Source of the DNA: Clostridium sp. CAG:568
GTDB lineage: Bacteria; Bacillota_I; Bacilli_A; RFN20; CAG-288
Direction of reading: 5' to 3'
Assembly (NCBI GenBank): GCA_000434395.1
Contig: FR878767.1
Location: 20,645 to 50,173 of the forward strand
Length of the DNA: 29,529 nt
The translations under genes and the position numbers were made by a program. The notes below the pieces were generated by a model. It did not search any database. It was not told the origin of the DNA and saw nothing but the letters and a program-made list of their open reading frames with translations. Position 1 is the first letter of the stretch, and every line of letters begins with the position of its first letter. Positions 8,033 through 16,363 of the stretch are shown piece after piece.

Positions 8033-8962
8033 TTAGGCAACCTTGTTAACAGATGCATCGAAGATGGAATCGATAGCAGCCTTAATAGCTCCATCAAATT
8101 CTTCTTCGGTCTGTTGAGCACGGAGGTCAGCAAGCAAAGCACGGCTGAAGGAAGCAATGATTCCAGGGCACTTCTTGAGCTTTTCGTTTGCTTCGTCGCG
8201 GCTGTATCCACCAGAAAGAGCAACGATACGAACCACATGGGGATCGTTGAGAAGCTCATCATATTGGTGAGGATTCACAGGAATAGCAATCTTGATCATG
8301 ATCTTTACTTCAGGATCCAAGGTAGCGAGATGCTTCTTGAACTCTTCGGTCATGAGTTGCTCTGACTTCTCACGGTCAGGAGCAGTGATGGTGCACTCAG
8401 GCTCGAGAATAGGTACAAGTCCGTGCTCGGCGATTTGTTCACCGATAGCGAATTGTTGATCGACAATAGCCTTTATACCTTGCTCATCGAAGTGGTTGAT
8501 GACTGAACGCATCTTGGTTCCGAAGACACCGTGAGAGACAGCTCTCTCCAAAAGGGCATCGAGGTTGGGAATAGGCTTCATCAAGCGGACACCATGCTCT
8601 TCATCAGCAAGACCCTTATCACACTTGAGGAAGGGGACGACATGCTTCTTCTCCCAGAGATATTCGGCGGTTCCGAGTCCGTCGATGGTACGATCCATGG
8701 TCATCTCGAAGAGAATGGCACCCATGATCTTTTGTCCGTTGAACTCGGGGGATTTGATGACACGTGTTCTCATCTCGTGTACGAGGTCAAACATTTTAGC
8801 CTCATCACGAACACCATTGACGGTGTAGACATCCTCTTCGATTCCGTAGCCCTTCAAAGCCTTAGGGGTGGATCCACCAGACTGGTCGAGAGCTGCGATG
8901 AAGCCCTGGCCGTGTCCGGCTTGTTCGAGCTTCTCAGCATCAATTTCATGTAAACGATTCAT
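8033..8962 (-). CDS. Fructose-bisphosphate aldolase, class I
   Basis: Glycolytic enzyme interconverting fructose 1,6-bisphosphate with dihydroxyacetone phosphate and glyceraldehyde 3-phosphate through a Schiff base, without metal. 309 residues, close to the bacterial class I (Staphylococcus-type) enzymes. Visible hallmarks are ALDQSGGSTPKAL (24-36), FGTKMRSVI (147-155), EPE (187-189) and MIKIAIPV (222-229), where Lys 224 is the likely Schiff-base residue, then SGGYSRDEA (250-258). Codons are strongly biased towards C- or G-ending forms (AAG, GAC, ATC, CGT), unlike the A/T-ending use of neighbours, as expected for an abundant protein. GGAGG is 13 bases before the ATG, a long gap. Monocistronic, with its own promoter and terminator. 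Confidence 0.95.
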   Translation of the reverse strand: MNRLHEIDAEKLEQAGHGQGFIAALDQSGGSTPKALKGYGIEEDVYTVNGVRDEAKMFDLVHEMRTRVIKSPEFNGQKIMGAILFEMTMDRTIDGLGTAEYLWEKKHVVPFLKCDKGLADEEHGVRLMKPIPNLDALLERAVSHGVFGTKMRSVINHFDEQGIKAIVDQQFAIGEQIAEHGLVPILEPECTITAPDREKSEQLMTEEFKKHLATLDPEVKIMIKIAIPVNPHQYDELLNDPHVVRIVALSGGYSRDEANEKLKKCPGIIASFSRALLADLRAQQTEEEFDGAIKAAIDSIFDASVNKVA

Positions 8963-8987
8963 TTTGGAAATATTTCCTCCGTTGTTA

Positions 8988-8996
8988 ATTTTACCA
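8988..8996 (-). promoter_or_regulatory. Probable extended -10 promoter of the aldolase gene
   Basis: TGGTAAAAT on the minus strand, a TG-extended -10 element, 25 bases upstream of the start codon. No convincing -35 box; extended -10 promoters can do without one. Confidence 0.45.
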
Positions 8997-9003
8997 TGTA
9001 ATC

Positions 9004-9030
9004 AAATAAAGGTTGATAAAATCTTTATTT
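9004..9030. repeat. Inverted repeat between the ABC exporter genes and the aldolase
   Basis: Perfect eight-base arms AAATAAAG/CTTTATTT with an 11-base loop. It could be a weak, GC-poor terminator for the cydD/cydC-like operon, which ends at 9067 on the minus strand. A smaller inverted repeat TAGCTT-ATA-AAGCTA lies at about 9047-9061. Confidence 0.35.
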
Positions 9031-9066
9031 TTCTAAAATACCTTGTAGCTTATAAAGCTATTGTTG

Positions 9067-10791
9067 CTAAATATTATGAATTTTAACGTTTTTTGCTTCC
9101 TCTAATGCTCCACTTTTCAATTCATATATCTTATCTGCTATGTCCAATGTCGATTCGCTATGAGAAACTATGACAATAGGAATTTCTTTTGAAATTTCTT
9201 TAAATGTTTTTAGCATTATAGATTCCGTCAAACTATCTACATTTGAGGTAGGTTCATCCAACAAAATCAGATTTGGATTTCTCAGCAAGATTCTAGCAAG
9301 ACCAATTCTTTGCTTTTCACCTGTTGAAATGTTTAGATTCTCATTGTCGATATATGTATCTAATCCGTTCGGCAATGAATCGACTAGTTTACTTATCGAG
9401 GCTCTTTCTAAAGCGTGATTAATTTCATTGTCAGTCGCATCGGGTTTGGCTTCAAGCATATTGTCTCTTAAACTTTCTTTGAACAAATAGGTATCCTGTT
9501 CCATCGAAGCTATCGATTGTCTCAATGAATTTGAATCTATTTCATCTATTTTTGATTTGTTCCAATATATGGTTCCGTCTTCAACTTTTCTATGATGTTT
9601 AATTAAGTTTAGTAGGGTTGATTTTCCGTTTCCAGATGGGCCTTTAATGCCAATTATTCCATTGCTAGGAATTGTGAGATTGATATTTCTTAAGACGATT
9701 TTGTCTTTTTGATCTGGATATGAATAATTTAGATTTTCAATTTTTAATTCACTAAGTTTGCCCGCCTTAATATTGCTTTCTCTTTCTTCAACTTCTGGTT
9801 TTTCTTCAATGAGATTTAAAAATCTGTCTGCACTAGCGAATGTGTTTGATAAACTTCCCGGTAATGCTCCTAAGGCTAATGCAGGTCTAAAAGCACCAGG
9901 CATCACTAATATTGCTAATAGTGGATAAATAAAATTTATTTTACCGTTTATAACATTTATTATCGCCATTATAACAAAGACAAATCCGGCAAGTCCAAGC
10001 CATAGTTCATTTATTCGTCCTTGGAATCCGTTTTTCCATTTAATCTCAGAAATGGATGAATTTAATTCTTTTGATTTTAAGTCAACTTCTTTTAACTTTT
10101 CATTTTCTTTACCTGTAGTTACTATTGGCAAAGTACAATCCAAACTTTCCATAAAATATGCTGAGAATTCAGCATATTGTTTTCTTTGCTTATTTCCAGT
10201 GTTTCCAATTATCTTAAAAGAAATTATAGGAGTAAGAATTCCTATTATTAAATAAAAGCTTAAATAGATGAGACTCAATTGCCAAGCACCAAAGCAAATT
10301 CCGATTATAAATATTGTTAATCCTGATAACAGTGCAATCAACATAGGGCTTAAGGTATGTGCATAGAATACTTCCAAAGTTTCTATATCGGCTGTCATCA
10401 AGGAAAGCATATCTCCGTTTTTCTTCTCTTCTAGCTTGGCTGGAGCAAGTCTTTCTAACGCTTCATAAACATAATGTCTAATCTCGGCCAACATATGGAA
10501 TGCAATATTGTGATTTAAATATTGTTCAGCATAACGCATCGGCCCTTTTAAGACTCCAAAAACAATTGCCAAAATAGCCCATACATAATATGGGACTCCT
10601 GTCGATGTTCCGATGTTATATATTTGATTCAGTCCATCATTGATAGCTAATGCACAGAATAAGTACATAGCTACTGAAATGCATTCGCTTAAAGTACCTG
10701 AAATAGAGGCTAGTAGGTCCAACATTTTTAATCTTGTGGACATCTTGGAGAACAAGCCTTTCATCAAGGCTATCTTAGATCTTTTATTCAT
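9067..10791 (-). CDS. ABC exporter half-transporter, CydC-like
   Basis: 574 residues: a six-helix membrane domain (about 25-320) fused to an ATPase domain (345-574). The membrane domain segment LERLAPAKLEEKKNGDMLSL followed by MTADIETLEVFYAHTLSP is characteristic of CydC, the partner of CydD in the glutathione/cysteine exporter needed for cytochrome bd assembly. ATPase motifs: Walker A GPSGNGKS (384-391), Q-loop MEQDTYLF (430-437), signature ISTGE (488-492) in place of LSGGQ, Walker B LILLDEPTS (508-516), H-loop VSHSE. The start has GGAGGT five bases upstream and overlaps the preceding gene by eight bases. No cydAB genes are in the window, so the actual substrate is open; a generic heterodimeric exporter remains possible. 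Confidence 0.85.
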   Translation of the reverse strand: MNKRSKIALMKGLFSKMSTRLKMLDLLASISGTLSECISVAMYLFCALAINDGLNQIYNIGTSTGVPYYVWAILAIVFGVLKGPMRYAEQYLNHNIAFHMLAEIRHYVYEALERLAPAKLEEKKNGDMLSLMTADIETLEVFYAHTLSPMLIALLSGLTIFIIGICFGAWQLSLIYLSFYLIIGILTPIISFKIIGNTGNKQRKQYAEFSAYFMESLDCTLPIVTTGKENEKLKEVDLKSKELNSSISEIKWKNGFQGRINELWLGLAGFVFVIMAIINVINGKINFIYPLLAILVMPGAFRPALALGALPGSLSNTFASADRFLNLIEEKPEVEERESNIKAGKLSELKIENLNYSYPDQKDKIVLRNINLTIPSNGIIGIKGPSGNGKSTLLNLIKHHRKVEDGTIYWNKSKIDEIDSNSLRQSIASMEQDTYLFKESLRDNMLEAKPDATDNEINHALERASISKLVDSLPNGLDTYIDNENLNISTGEKQRIGLARILLRNPNLILLDEPTSNVDSLTESIMLKTFKEISKEIPIVIVSHSESTLDIADKIYELKSGALEEAKNVKIHNI

Positions 10792-12544
10792 GATTCACCT
10801 CCATAGATTGTTTTTCATACATGGATTTATATTCACCATTCTGATTTAGAAGCTCTTGTTTAGTTCCTTTTTCTACTATTTTAGATTCCTTCATCACAAA
10901 GATTTCTTTTGCATTTTCAGTTTCTACTAATCTATGAGATATCATTAAAACTATCGAATCTTTTGCTAAATCGTATATTTGAGAATCGATTTTTTCTCTA
11001 GATTCTTTGTCTAAGGCTGAAGATACCTCATCGAATATCCAAATCTTATGATATACGGAAAGGCTAGCTGACATTATGAGTCTTTGTCTTTCCCCAACTG
11101 ATATATTTTTGGAGAATTCTTTTAATTGATAATCCAATCCTTGAGGATTGTTGTACAAGTCTTTGAGTCCGAAGGCATTCATTCTTTCCCTTATTTGATC
11201 ATCATTTAAATTTGAATTGTAGAAGTGAAAAATTTCTCTTATTGAACCGCTAGGAATAGATGCAAAACCTTGAACTAATCCTATATTTTTGAAAAAGCAT
11301 TGCTTAGAAATATCTTGTATCGAGCAATTCCCATATTCAACTTTTCCACTTGTAGGAATTAAGCTTCCCATCAATAGATTTGCAAGTGTGGATTTTCCAC
11401 TTCCGCTGATTCCAACTAATCCATATAGTCCATTTTCTTCTATGCTGAAGTTAATACCATCAACTGCAATTTCCTTTTTACTATCCGGATATTTGAATGT
11501 GACATTGTCAACTTTTATATCAAAGTTGCTAGGTTCTTTATCTCCCCATTTAGGCTCAGGTAGATTTAGGAAGGATTTTATTTTCTTTAAAGCAATCATA
11601 CCTCTGCCAGCAACCATCGCCAACGAGGCTACATTTCTCATAGGAATAAAGAACTGAAATACGATTAATATGAAAAATATAGCCAATGACCAGACTTCTG
11701 ATGTATTTATGTTGGCACCATAATATAAAGAAATGGCCATTCCACTTCCTACACCACCGAACGATATCAAATCTAGTATTGTCAGTGATACTAACTCGGT
11801 GATTAATACTTTCATGGTTATCTTTCTAAAATCTTCACTCTGTTCGTCCAAAAGTTTGCCTTTCCTTTTGGATGTGGAGAAATCTTTTAATATTGTTAAA
11901 CCTTTTAACACATCTGAAAATGTGCTTCCCATTTTAAGATATACATCCCAATATTTTCCAAATACTTTGCTAATCGACATGCTCATAATTCCTATCATCA
12001 AGGGGATAAAAGGAAGGATGACTATCATCGAAGTTCCATACACCCAAGACATTGGTGAAGCAAAGCTTATTGTAAAGTTAATGATTAAACAAATTGCAAA
12101 CATTAGCAAAGGCATAGTAAGTCCGTAAATAAGACTTGGAAGGAATCCAGTAATGAAGCTATCCAATTCCTCCACTCCTTCTAATGCCATAGTAGTCAAG
12201 GAAGAATGAGGCAGATAGTGATTTTTTATCGTTCCTAATTTCAGTGTCTTTTCATATGTTGCACTTCTTAATTTTGCTCTAGTTCTACTAGACAAGTTTA
12301 AAGATACTCTGTCCTGTATGAGTGATAAAACAAAAGATAAAATTAAACATATAATTCCAAGACAAAATGGAATGATGTAGTCACTGAATTCTTTAGCAGC
12401 TTTGACAGTCGCCAAGTAAAATGAATAGGCCATACACCCTGAGAAAAAGACATTGGATAGAGTGACTAAAATCATCAATAAGCTGATGACAAAAACGGAC
12501 AATCCTAGTCCCTTGGTCAAATCTTTAAATGAGTTTTTATCCAT
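10784..12544 (-). CDS. ABC exporter half-transporter, CydD-like
   Basis: 586 residues starting MDKNSFKD. The frame opens earlier at a TTG (12565), but GAGGTG sits directly before ATG 12544, so that is the start. Membrane domain with six helices; the segment MALEGVEELDSFITGFLPSL (about 119-138) is typical of CydD. The ATPase domain has Walker A GISGSGKS (378-385), signature ISVGE (481-485), Walker B IWIFDE (501-506) and H-loop ISHR near 537. The Walker B tail is DEVSSALD, not DEPTSALD. Paired with the CydC-like gene by an eight-base overlap, so the two almost certainly form a heterodimer in the cytoplasmic membrane. Whether it exports thiols, as in CydDC, cannot be settled here. Confidence 0.85.
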   Translation of the reverse strand: MDKNSFKDLTKGLGLSVFVISLLMILVTLSNVFFSGCMAYSFYLATVKAAKEFSDYIIPFCLGIICLILSFVLSLIQDRVSLNLSSRTRAKLRSATYEKTLKLGTIKNHYLPHSSLTTMALEGVEELDSFITGFLPSLIYGLTMPLLMFAICLIINFTISFASPMSWVYGTSMIVILPFIPLMIGIMSMSISKVFGKYWDVYLKMGSTFSDVLKGLTILKDFSTSKRKGKLLDEQSEDFRKITMKVLITELVSLTILDLISFGGVGSGMAISLYYGANINTSEVWSLAIFFILIVFQFFIPMRNVASLAMVAGRGMIALKKIKSFLNLPEPKWGDKEPSNFDIKVDNVTFKYPDSKKEIAVDGINFSIEENGLYGLVGISGSGKSTLANLLMGSLIPTSGKVEYGNCSIQDISKQCFFKNIGLVQGFASIPSGSIREIFHFYNSNLNDDQIRERMNAFGLKDLYNNPQGLDYQLKEFSKNISVGERQRLIMSASLSVYHKIWIFDEVSSALDKESREKIDSQIYDLAKDSIVLMISHRLVETENAKEIFVMKESKIVEKGTKQELLNQNGEYKSMYEKQSMEVNHE

Positions 12545-12569
12545 AAGGCACCTCTTTTTAACCAAAGCT

Positions 12570-12597
12570 ATATTAGTATTCTTGAAAATTTAAGCAA
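12570..12597 (-). promoter_or_regulatory. Candidate promoter of the CydD/CydC-like operon
   Basis: Minus-strand TTGCTT (12597-12592), 16-base spacer, TAATAT (12575-12570), placed 25 bases upstream of the start codon and divergent from the pyridoxal kinase promoter. Confidence 0.42.
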
Positions 12598-12632
12598 GTT
12601 TGATAGTAAAAAGTTATTTGTGCTACTTATGT

Positions 12633-12646
12633 GATAAAATTTTATC
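12633..12646 (+). promoter_or_regulatory. Extended -10 within a perfect palindrome, upstream of the kinase gene
   Basis: TGATAAAAT forms a TG-extended -10 (TAAAAT at 12635-12640) about 26 bases before the ATG. The same bases are the left part of the 14-base perfect palindrome GATAAAATTTTATC, which could be an operator or a chance AT-rich symmetry. Confidence 0.42.
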
Positions 12647-12665
12647 CATTAATGAGGTATAAAAC

Positions 12666-13547
12666 ATGAATCAGCAAAAAAGACTCGTCTCTATACAAGA
12701 TATTTCGTGCACTGGTAGATGCTCACTTACTGTGGCTTTACCTATTATTTCTTCAGCTGGAATAGAAACAGCAGTTATTCCAACTGCCGTTTTGTCCACT
12801 CATACTGGTGGCTTTACAGGATATACTTTTAGAGATTTAACGGATGATTTTGAATCTATTGAAAACCATTGGCAAACTTTGAACCGCCCATTTGATGCTA
12901 TTTATACTGGATACTTAGCACCTAGGCAAGTGGATTTGGTCAAAGATTTTGTTAAAAAGTTCAAAAAGGAAAGTACATTGGTTCTCATCGATCCAGCAAT
13001 GGCTGATGGAGGAAAGATGTATCCCGGATTCGATTTGGAGTTTGCAAAGAAAATGGCCGGCTTAGTTGCTATGGCTGATATTACTGTTCCAAATTTGACC
13101 GAGGCTTGTTTTATGTTAGGAATAGATTATCCTGAATCATATGATAAAGAGTTCATCCATGATATCCTTCTTAAATTATCTGATCTTGGACCTAGGTATG
13201 CTGTTCTATCTGGTGTTTCATACAATAAAGGAAAAGTCGGAGTTGAATGCTACGATGGAAAGCTAAAAACTTTTACTTATTTCGAGACTACTGATGTAAA
13301 AGGTTATTTCCATGGTGCAGGCGATATTTTTGCTTCTGCTTTAATTAGTGGATTGCTCAATGGACTTTCTATCGGTCAATCATGCTATTTGGCTCATGAT
13401 ATGGTTCATTCATCGATTCTGAATACATTGAAAGACCAAGAAGATGATATGAAGTTCGGCTTACATTTTGAGAAAGCTATTCCTGATTTCATCGAGGAAA
13501 TTAAAGATAGAAAATCAGGAAAGCTTGTCGATTCTATTTTTGACTAA
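12666..13547 (+). CDS. pdxK: Pyridoxal/pyridoxine kinase, ribokinase superfamily
   Basis: Likely phosphorylates pyridoxal (or pyridoxine/pyridoxamine) to the 5'-phosphate, a salvage route to vitamin B6 cofactor. 293 residues, typical of the PdxK/PdxY group. The N-terminal SIQDISCTGRCSLTVALPI (9-27), the STHTGGFTGYTFRDLT segment (44-59), TVPNLTEACFMLG (140-152) and the ATP/anion-hole motif HGAGD (216-220, catalytic Asp 220) match the family; the motif is usually GTGD, here GAGD. GAGGT is seven bases before the ATG. It heads a three-gene run with a membrane protein and a duplicated-domain protein whose links to B6 are unclear. The exact vitamer preference cannot be read from sequence. Confidence 0.88.
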   Translation: MNQQKRLVSIQDISCTGRCSLTVALPIISSAGIETAVIPTAVLSTHTGGFTGYTFRDLTDDFESIENHWQTLNRPFDAIYTGYLAPRQVDLVKDFVKKFKKESTLVLIDPAMADGGKMYPGFDLEFAKKMAGLVAMADITVPNLTEACFMLGIDYPESYDKEFIHDILLKLSDLGPRYAVLSGVSYNKGKVGVECYDGKLKTFTYFETTDVKGYFHGAGDIFASALISGLLNGLSIGQSCYLAHDMVHSSILNTLKDQEDDMKFGLHFEKAIPDFIEEIKDRKSGKLVDSIFD

Positions 13548-13568
13548 ATTAAATGGAGGAACATACTT

Positions 13569-14015
13569 GTGGACCACATTACAATTACTATTAATACCAC
13601 TGACGAGGAACAAAGAAAGGCTAAGAAAAAGAAGAAATTCCTTATCACATTGATAAACTCAGTGATTGAACCATTTTTCATTGCTGCGATGATTTCGATT
13701 TATATTTTGATCTCTGCTTTTTGTCCTAATATGATGTCACCTTCTGGATTTACACCTTGGGCTTATCTATGGCCTATTATTTTCTTGGCTTGGGTTGTCC
13801 CAGAAACGATGCGTGCAATTGTAGAAAAGAAAATCACATTATTTCCAATTTGGGCTTTGACGCTATTCTTTTATTTGTTCTTTGGCTTTTACTTTGTCAA
13901 CGGTTGGGCCATATATTGGCCTTTCTGGCTTATGATTCCCATTTTCTATTTGATTGCTGGTTCAATAGAAAAGGCTATTAAGACTTTCAAAGAATATAAG
14001 AGCGGAGAGTTCTAA
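13569..14015 (+). CDS. Hypothetical four-helix membrane protein
   Basis: 148 residues. A basic N-terminal stretch (KAKKKKK, about 17-23) is followed by four hydrophobic segments at about 28-50, 62-80, 90-110 and 115-135, with aromatic-rich turns (FVNGWAIYWPFWL). A Lys-rich C-terminal tail follows. Positive charges at both ends predict both termini inside. Starts at GTG 13569 with GGAGGA eight bases upstream; no ATG is near. It is 21 bases after the kinase gene and two bases before the next gene, so it is cotranscribed. I do not recognise the family; a transporter accessory or regulatory membrane protein are both possible. Confidence 0.75.
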   Translation: MDHITITINTTDEEQRKAKKKKKFLITLINSVIEPFFIAAMISIYILISAFCPNMMSPSGFTPWAYLWPIIFLAWVVPETMRAIVEKKITLFPIWALTLFFYLFFGFYFVNGWAIYWPFWLMIPIFYLIAGSIEKAIKTFKEYKSGEF

Positions 14016-14016
14016 A

Positions 14017-14673
14017 ATGACTAGATACGAGGCTTATATAACTCTTTATTATGCTCTTTCGAACGAGGCTGGCAAAGAAGATGGACTCAATGAAAATCTA
14101 AATAGGTTTTTGGAAAGAATGAACCCATTTTCAAGTTATTCCGAATCCTCTAGCGATGAAGATATTTATATAAGATTTTGTGAAAAATGGGACCGAGTAG
14201 GTTCGACAGTTACTTCTAACTCCCAAAATGGTGGTTATACTTTTTGCAAAGTATTTATCGATACTTTACCCAAACGTGTCAAGGCTTTTGATGATGTTAA
14301 GAAATCCTTTCTTTTCATAGATCAAAATGATTGGAATGAAGCTTTGAAATTACAAGCTTACTCAGGAACCTATGAACTACTTTTTTGCTTGCTTTCTAAA
14401 CATGCCGACAAATCTAATGAAAAATTGATTGACTATCTAGTTGAGATGGATCCATTCTCAGACAAGTTTCAAAACGAAGGCTCAAATGTTTGGAACAGAT
14501 TTTATGCATTTGTATCTGACTTCGGATTCGACGGGCCTGATTATGTAACTGCTTCCAAATTTGTAAATTCAGAGAAATTAGATTTCCTGTTTGATACCTT
14601 TAATGAGATTAAAGAAAGTGAATGGGATGATTTGAGATTTAATTATCCTTATTCCTTTAGGATGAAAGAATAG
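14017..14673 (+). CDS. Hypothetical protein with internal duplication
   Basis: 218 acidic residues, no membrane helix or signal. Two halves resemble each other: NENLNRFLERMNPFSSYSES (about 26-45) with a following RFCEKW, and NEKLIDYLVEMDPFSDKFQN (about 133-152) with a following RFYAFV. Each half starts with a Leu-rich helix (ALSNEA; LLSKHA). The shared core N-E-x-L-x-x-[FY]-L-x-x-M-[ND]-P-F-S plus a downstream W/RF motif supports a tandem duplication of about 105 residues. GGAGA is about nine bases upstream of ATG 14017, which follows the membrane protein stop by one base. Function is unknown; the compact acidic form would fit a regulatory or binding protein. Confidence 0.75.
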   Translation: MTRYEAYITLYYALSNEAGKEDGLNENLNRFLERMNPFSSYSESSSDEDIYIRFCEKWDRVGSTVTSNSQNGGYTFCKVFIDTLPKRVKAFDDVKKSFLFIDQNDWNEALKLQAYSGTYELLFCLLSKHADKSNEKLIDYLVEMDPFSDKFQNEGSNVWNRFYAFVSDFGFDGPDYVTASKFVNSEKLDFLFDTFNEIKESEWDDLRFNYPYSFRMKE

Positions 14674-14676
14674 GTA

Positions 14677-14701
14677 CAACCTTTAGATACTATAAAAGTT
14701 G
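14677..14701 (+). terminator. Weak hairpin after the kinase operon
   Basis: CAAC-c-TTTA pairs with TAAA-a-GTTG (eight pairs, one mismatch, seven-base loop) just after the stop codon. The nearest T run (14724-14730) is over 20 bases away, so termination by this hairpin is doubtful. Confidence 0.25.
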
Positions 14702-14780
14702 GCTATTTAATTAAAGAATTTGCTTTTTTTGGTATTAAAGAAAAAAGATGATTTTTAATGTTTTGATAGGGCTTTCTTAG

Positions 14781-14786
14781 TATAAT
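14781..14786 (+). promoter_or_regulatory. -10 box of hpf
   Basis: Perfect TATAAT, 24 bases upstream of the hpf start codon. No -35 match at standard spacing; TTGATA lies only 12 bases upstream. Confidence 0.5.
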
Positions 14787-14810
14787 AATAGCGAAAAGAG
14801 GAATAAAGCC

Positions 14811-15350
14811 ATGAAAATTGAAATCATTGGAAAAGGTTTTGAAGTAAGTCCTGCAATGAAGGACGCTACTTTGAAGAAGCTTGAAAGAATAGATGGACTT
14901 TTCTCTGGTAACCCAGATGCAACCGTTGTCTATTCAGTTCACCCTTCAAACCAGGCTTGCGAAATTACAGTACGTGACCGCAAGACCGTCCTTCGTGCCA
15001 AGACCCGCGGTACTTCCGCGTATGAATGCCTGGATTTGACATTGGATAAACTCGAAGGTCAGTTACGTCGCGTAAAGACCCAAGTAGAAAAATCGAAGAA
15101 GAAATCCTCCTTCAACGATGTCATTCGTTTCGAGATGGTTAAAGATGATGTGGAAGAAGCTAAGGCGCCTGTGAATATCGTTCGCCACAAATTCTTGACT
15201 CCTGATCATATCGACGCTGATGAAGCGATAGCTAGAATGGATGCCTTGGGTCATTCCTTCTACATTTATGTCGATTCAGCTACTGGAGATACCTGTGTTC
15301 TTTATACCAGAGAAGATGGTGGATTCGGCGTAATCGATGTTAAGGAATAA
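14811..15350 (+). CDS. hpf: Ribosome hibernation promoting factor, long form
   Basis: Binds the 30S decoding region and dimerises ribosomes into inactive 100S particles in stationary phase or stress. 179 residues. The N-terminal S30AE domain (1-105) begins MKIEIIGKGFEVSPAMKD and includes the basic helix QLRRVKTQVEKSKKK. A linker leads to the C-terminal dimerisation domain (about 122-179) with MDALGHSFYIYVDSATGDTC and a GGFGVIDV end, the layout of the long HPF typical of Bacillota. Codons are biased to the high-expression set (CGT, AAG, GAC). AGAGGA lies eight bases before the ATG. Monocistronic, with its own promoter and strong terminator. Confidence 0.95.
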   Translation: MKIEIIGKGFEVSPAMKDATLKKLERIDGLFSGNPDATVVYSVHPSNQACEITVRDRKTVLRAKTRGTSAYECLDLTLDKLEGQLRRVKTQVEKSKKKSSFNDVIRFEMVKDDVEEAKAPVNIVRHKFLTPDHIDADEAIARMDALGHSFYIYVDSATGDTCVLYTREDGGFGVIDVKE

Positions 15351-15365
15351 TTATCTTAATTTATG

Positions 15366-15394
15366 AAAGAGACCGCTTGAAACGGTCTCTTTTT
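15366..15394 (+). terminator. Terminator of hpf
   Basis: Ten-base-pair stem AAAGAGACCG/CGGTCTCTTT with loop CTTGAAA, running into a T tract. Confidence 0.92.
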
Positions 15395-15438
15395 AAGTTA
15401 TGATATTCCTGATTAACATTGGAGTTACAAGATTTTAT

Positions 15439-16338
15439 ATGAAAAAACTATTAGCCGTTGATTTGGATGGAACTTTGTTTTATCCACAACGCCGCTTTGC
15501 ACTAATGACTAGGAAGAACCTTAAATTCCTTAAAGATTTCATCGCTGATGGAAATGAAGTGGTTGTAGCCACAGGAAGAAATTGCAGGATGCTGAAAAAA
15601 ATTGAAAAAAAGCTAGGCACTAAATTAACAATGATCGGATGTAAAGGTTCTTTTACAAGAACAGATGATAAATTCTTGGCTTCTTATCCTTTGGATTCTA
15701 AAAAGGCTGCTTCTATATTTGTCGAAGCCAGCAATAGATTTGGAATTCAAGCTTGGACTTTGATGGATGACTCTGAATATAACTTTATTTATTTTAATGT
15801 CATTCCGAGAATTTCTACCATCCTATTGAAAATTCATTATATTTTGAAATTCCAATATAAAGAGTTGACAAATGTGAACAAGAAGAAGTTCGTTGAGAGA
15901 ATTAAGAACGGTCCTGTTTATAAGCTTATGCCTGTATTTGGTTTGGGCAAAAAAGCTGAAGCCAGAGCTATTGAAGCAAATGGTCCTTTAAATGAAATGT
16001 TCTCGGATTTTGCGGAATTGGCAATAAGTGGAACGGTTATCGAAATTACATCTAAAGGATCCAGCAAAGGAAATGCCTTGATGGATTATGCAAAATCAAG
16101 AGGATATTCTATTGATGATGTTTATTGTGTCGGTGACACATCTAACGATATCTCCATGTTCAAACAATTCCCACATTCTTTTGTCATGGCACATTCACCT
16201 AAGTGGGTTAAAGACCACGCATGTCATGAAGTTAATAGAGTCTCAGATATTAGAAAGTATATTGACAATCCTAATTTGACCGAGAGTGATATGAATTTCT
16301 TCTTAAAGCATAAGGATGATCCAATCAAGCCAAGATAA
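15439..16338 (+). CDS. Cof-type HAD phosphatase
   Basis: Haloacid dehalogenase superfamily phosphatase of the Cof/IIB type; members dephosphorylate sugar phosphates, nucleotides or flavin-related compounds. 299 residues. Motif I is DLDGT directly after the N-terminal MKKLLAV (Asp nucleophile and acid/base), motif II is VVATGR, motif III contains the Lys of SKGSSKGNAL and motif IV is GDTSNDISMF. The cap domain lies between motifs II and III. An in-frame ATG at 15400 exists but falls at the end of the hpf terminator and lacks a ribosome binding site; family alignment also favours ATG 15439. Only GGAG, 14 bases upstream, resembles a ribosome binding site, so translation may be weak. Substrate not predictable. 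Confidence 0.9.
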   Translation: MKKLLAVDLDGTLFYPQRRFALMTRKNLKFLKDFIADGNEVVVATGRNCRMLKKIEKKLGTKLTMIGCKGSFTRTDDKFLASYPLDSKKAASIFVEASNRFGIQAWTLMDDSEYNFIYFNVIPRISTILLKIHYILKFQYKELTNVNKKKFVERIKNGPVYKLMPVFGLGKKAEARAIEANGPLNEMFSDFAELAISGTVIEITSKGSSKGNALMDYAKSRGYSIDDVYCVGDTSNDISMFKQFPHSFVMAHSPKWVKDHACHEVNRVSDIRKYIDNPNLTESDMNFFLKHKDDPIKPR

Positions 16339-16358
16339 AAAGATTATTTTCTTTTTTT
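16337..16358 (+). terminator. AT-rich terminator after the HAD gene
   Basis: AAAAAGA pairs with TCTTTTT across a six-base loop, continuing into further T. It overlaps the stop codon. Low GC makes it weak. Confidence 0.4.
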
Positions 16359-16363
16359 GTTAG

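Noticed and set aside
8531..8953. Long plus-strand open frame of 140 codons opposite the aldolase gene
   Set aside because: It mirrors the codon pattern of the highly expressed aldolase, has no ribosome binding site and no recognisable motif; the aldolase on the other strand is unambiguous.
8965..8976. GGAAATATTTCC palindrome between the ribosome binding site and start of the aldolase gene
   Set aside because: It has no loop bases, so it cannot form a useful RNA hairpin as such, and it is short enough to be chance; it only explains the long ribosome binding site gap.
11289..12128. Plus-strand open frames opposite the CydD-like exporter gene
   Set aside because: They lack ribosome binding sites and family features, and lie entirely within a clear ABC exporter gene on the other strand.
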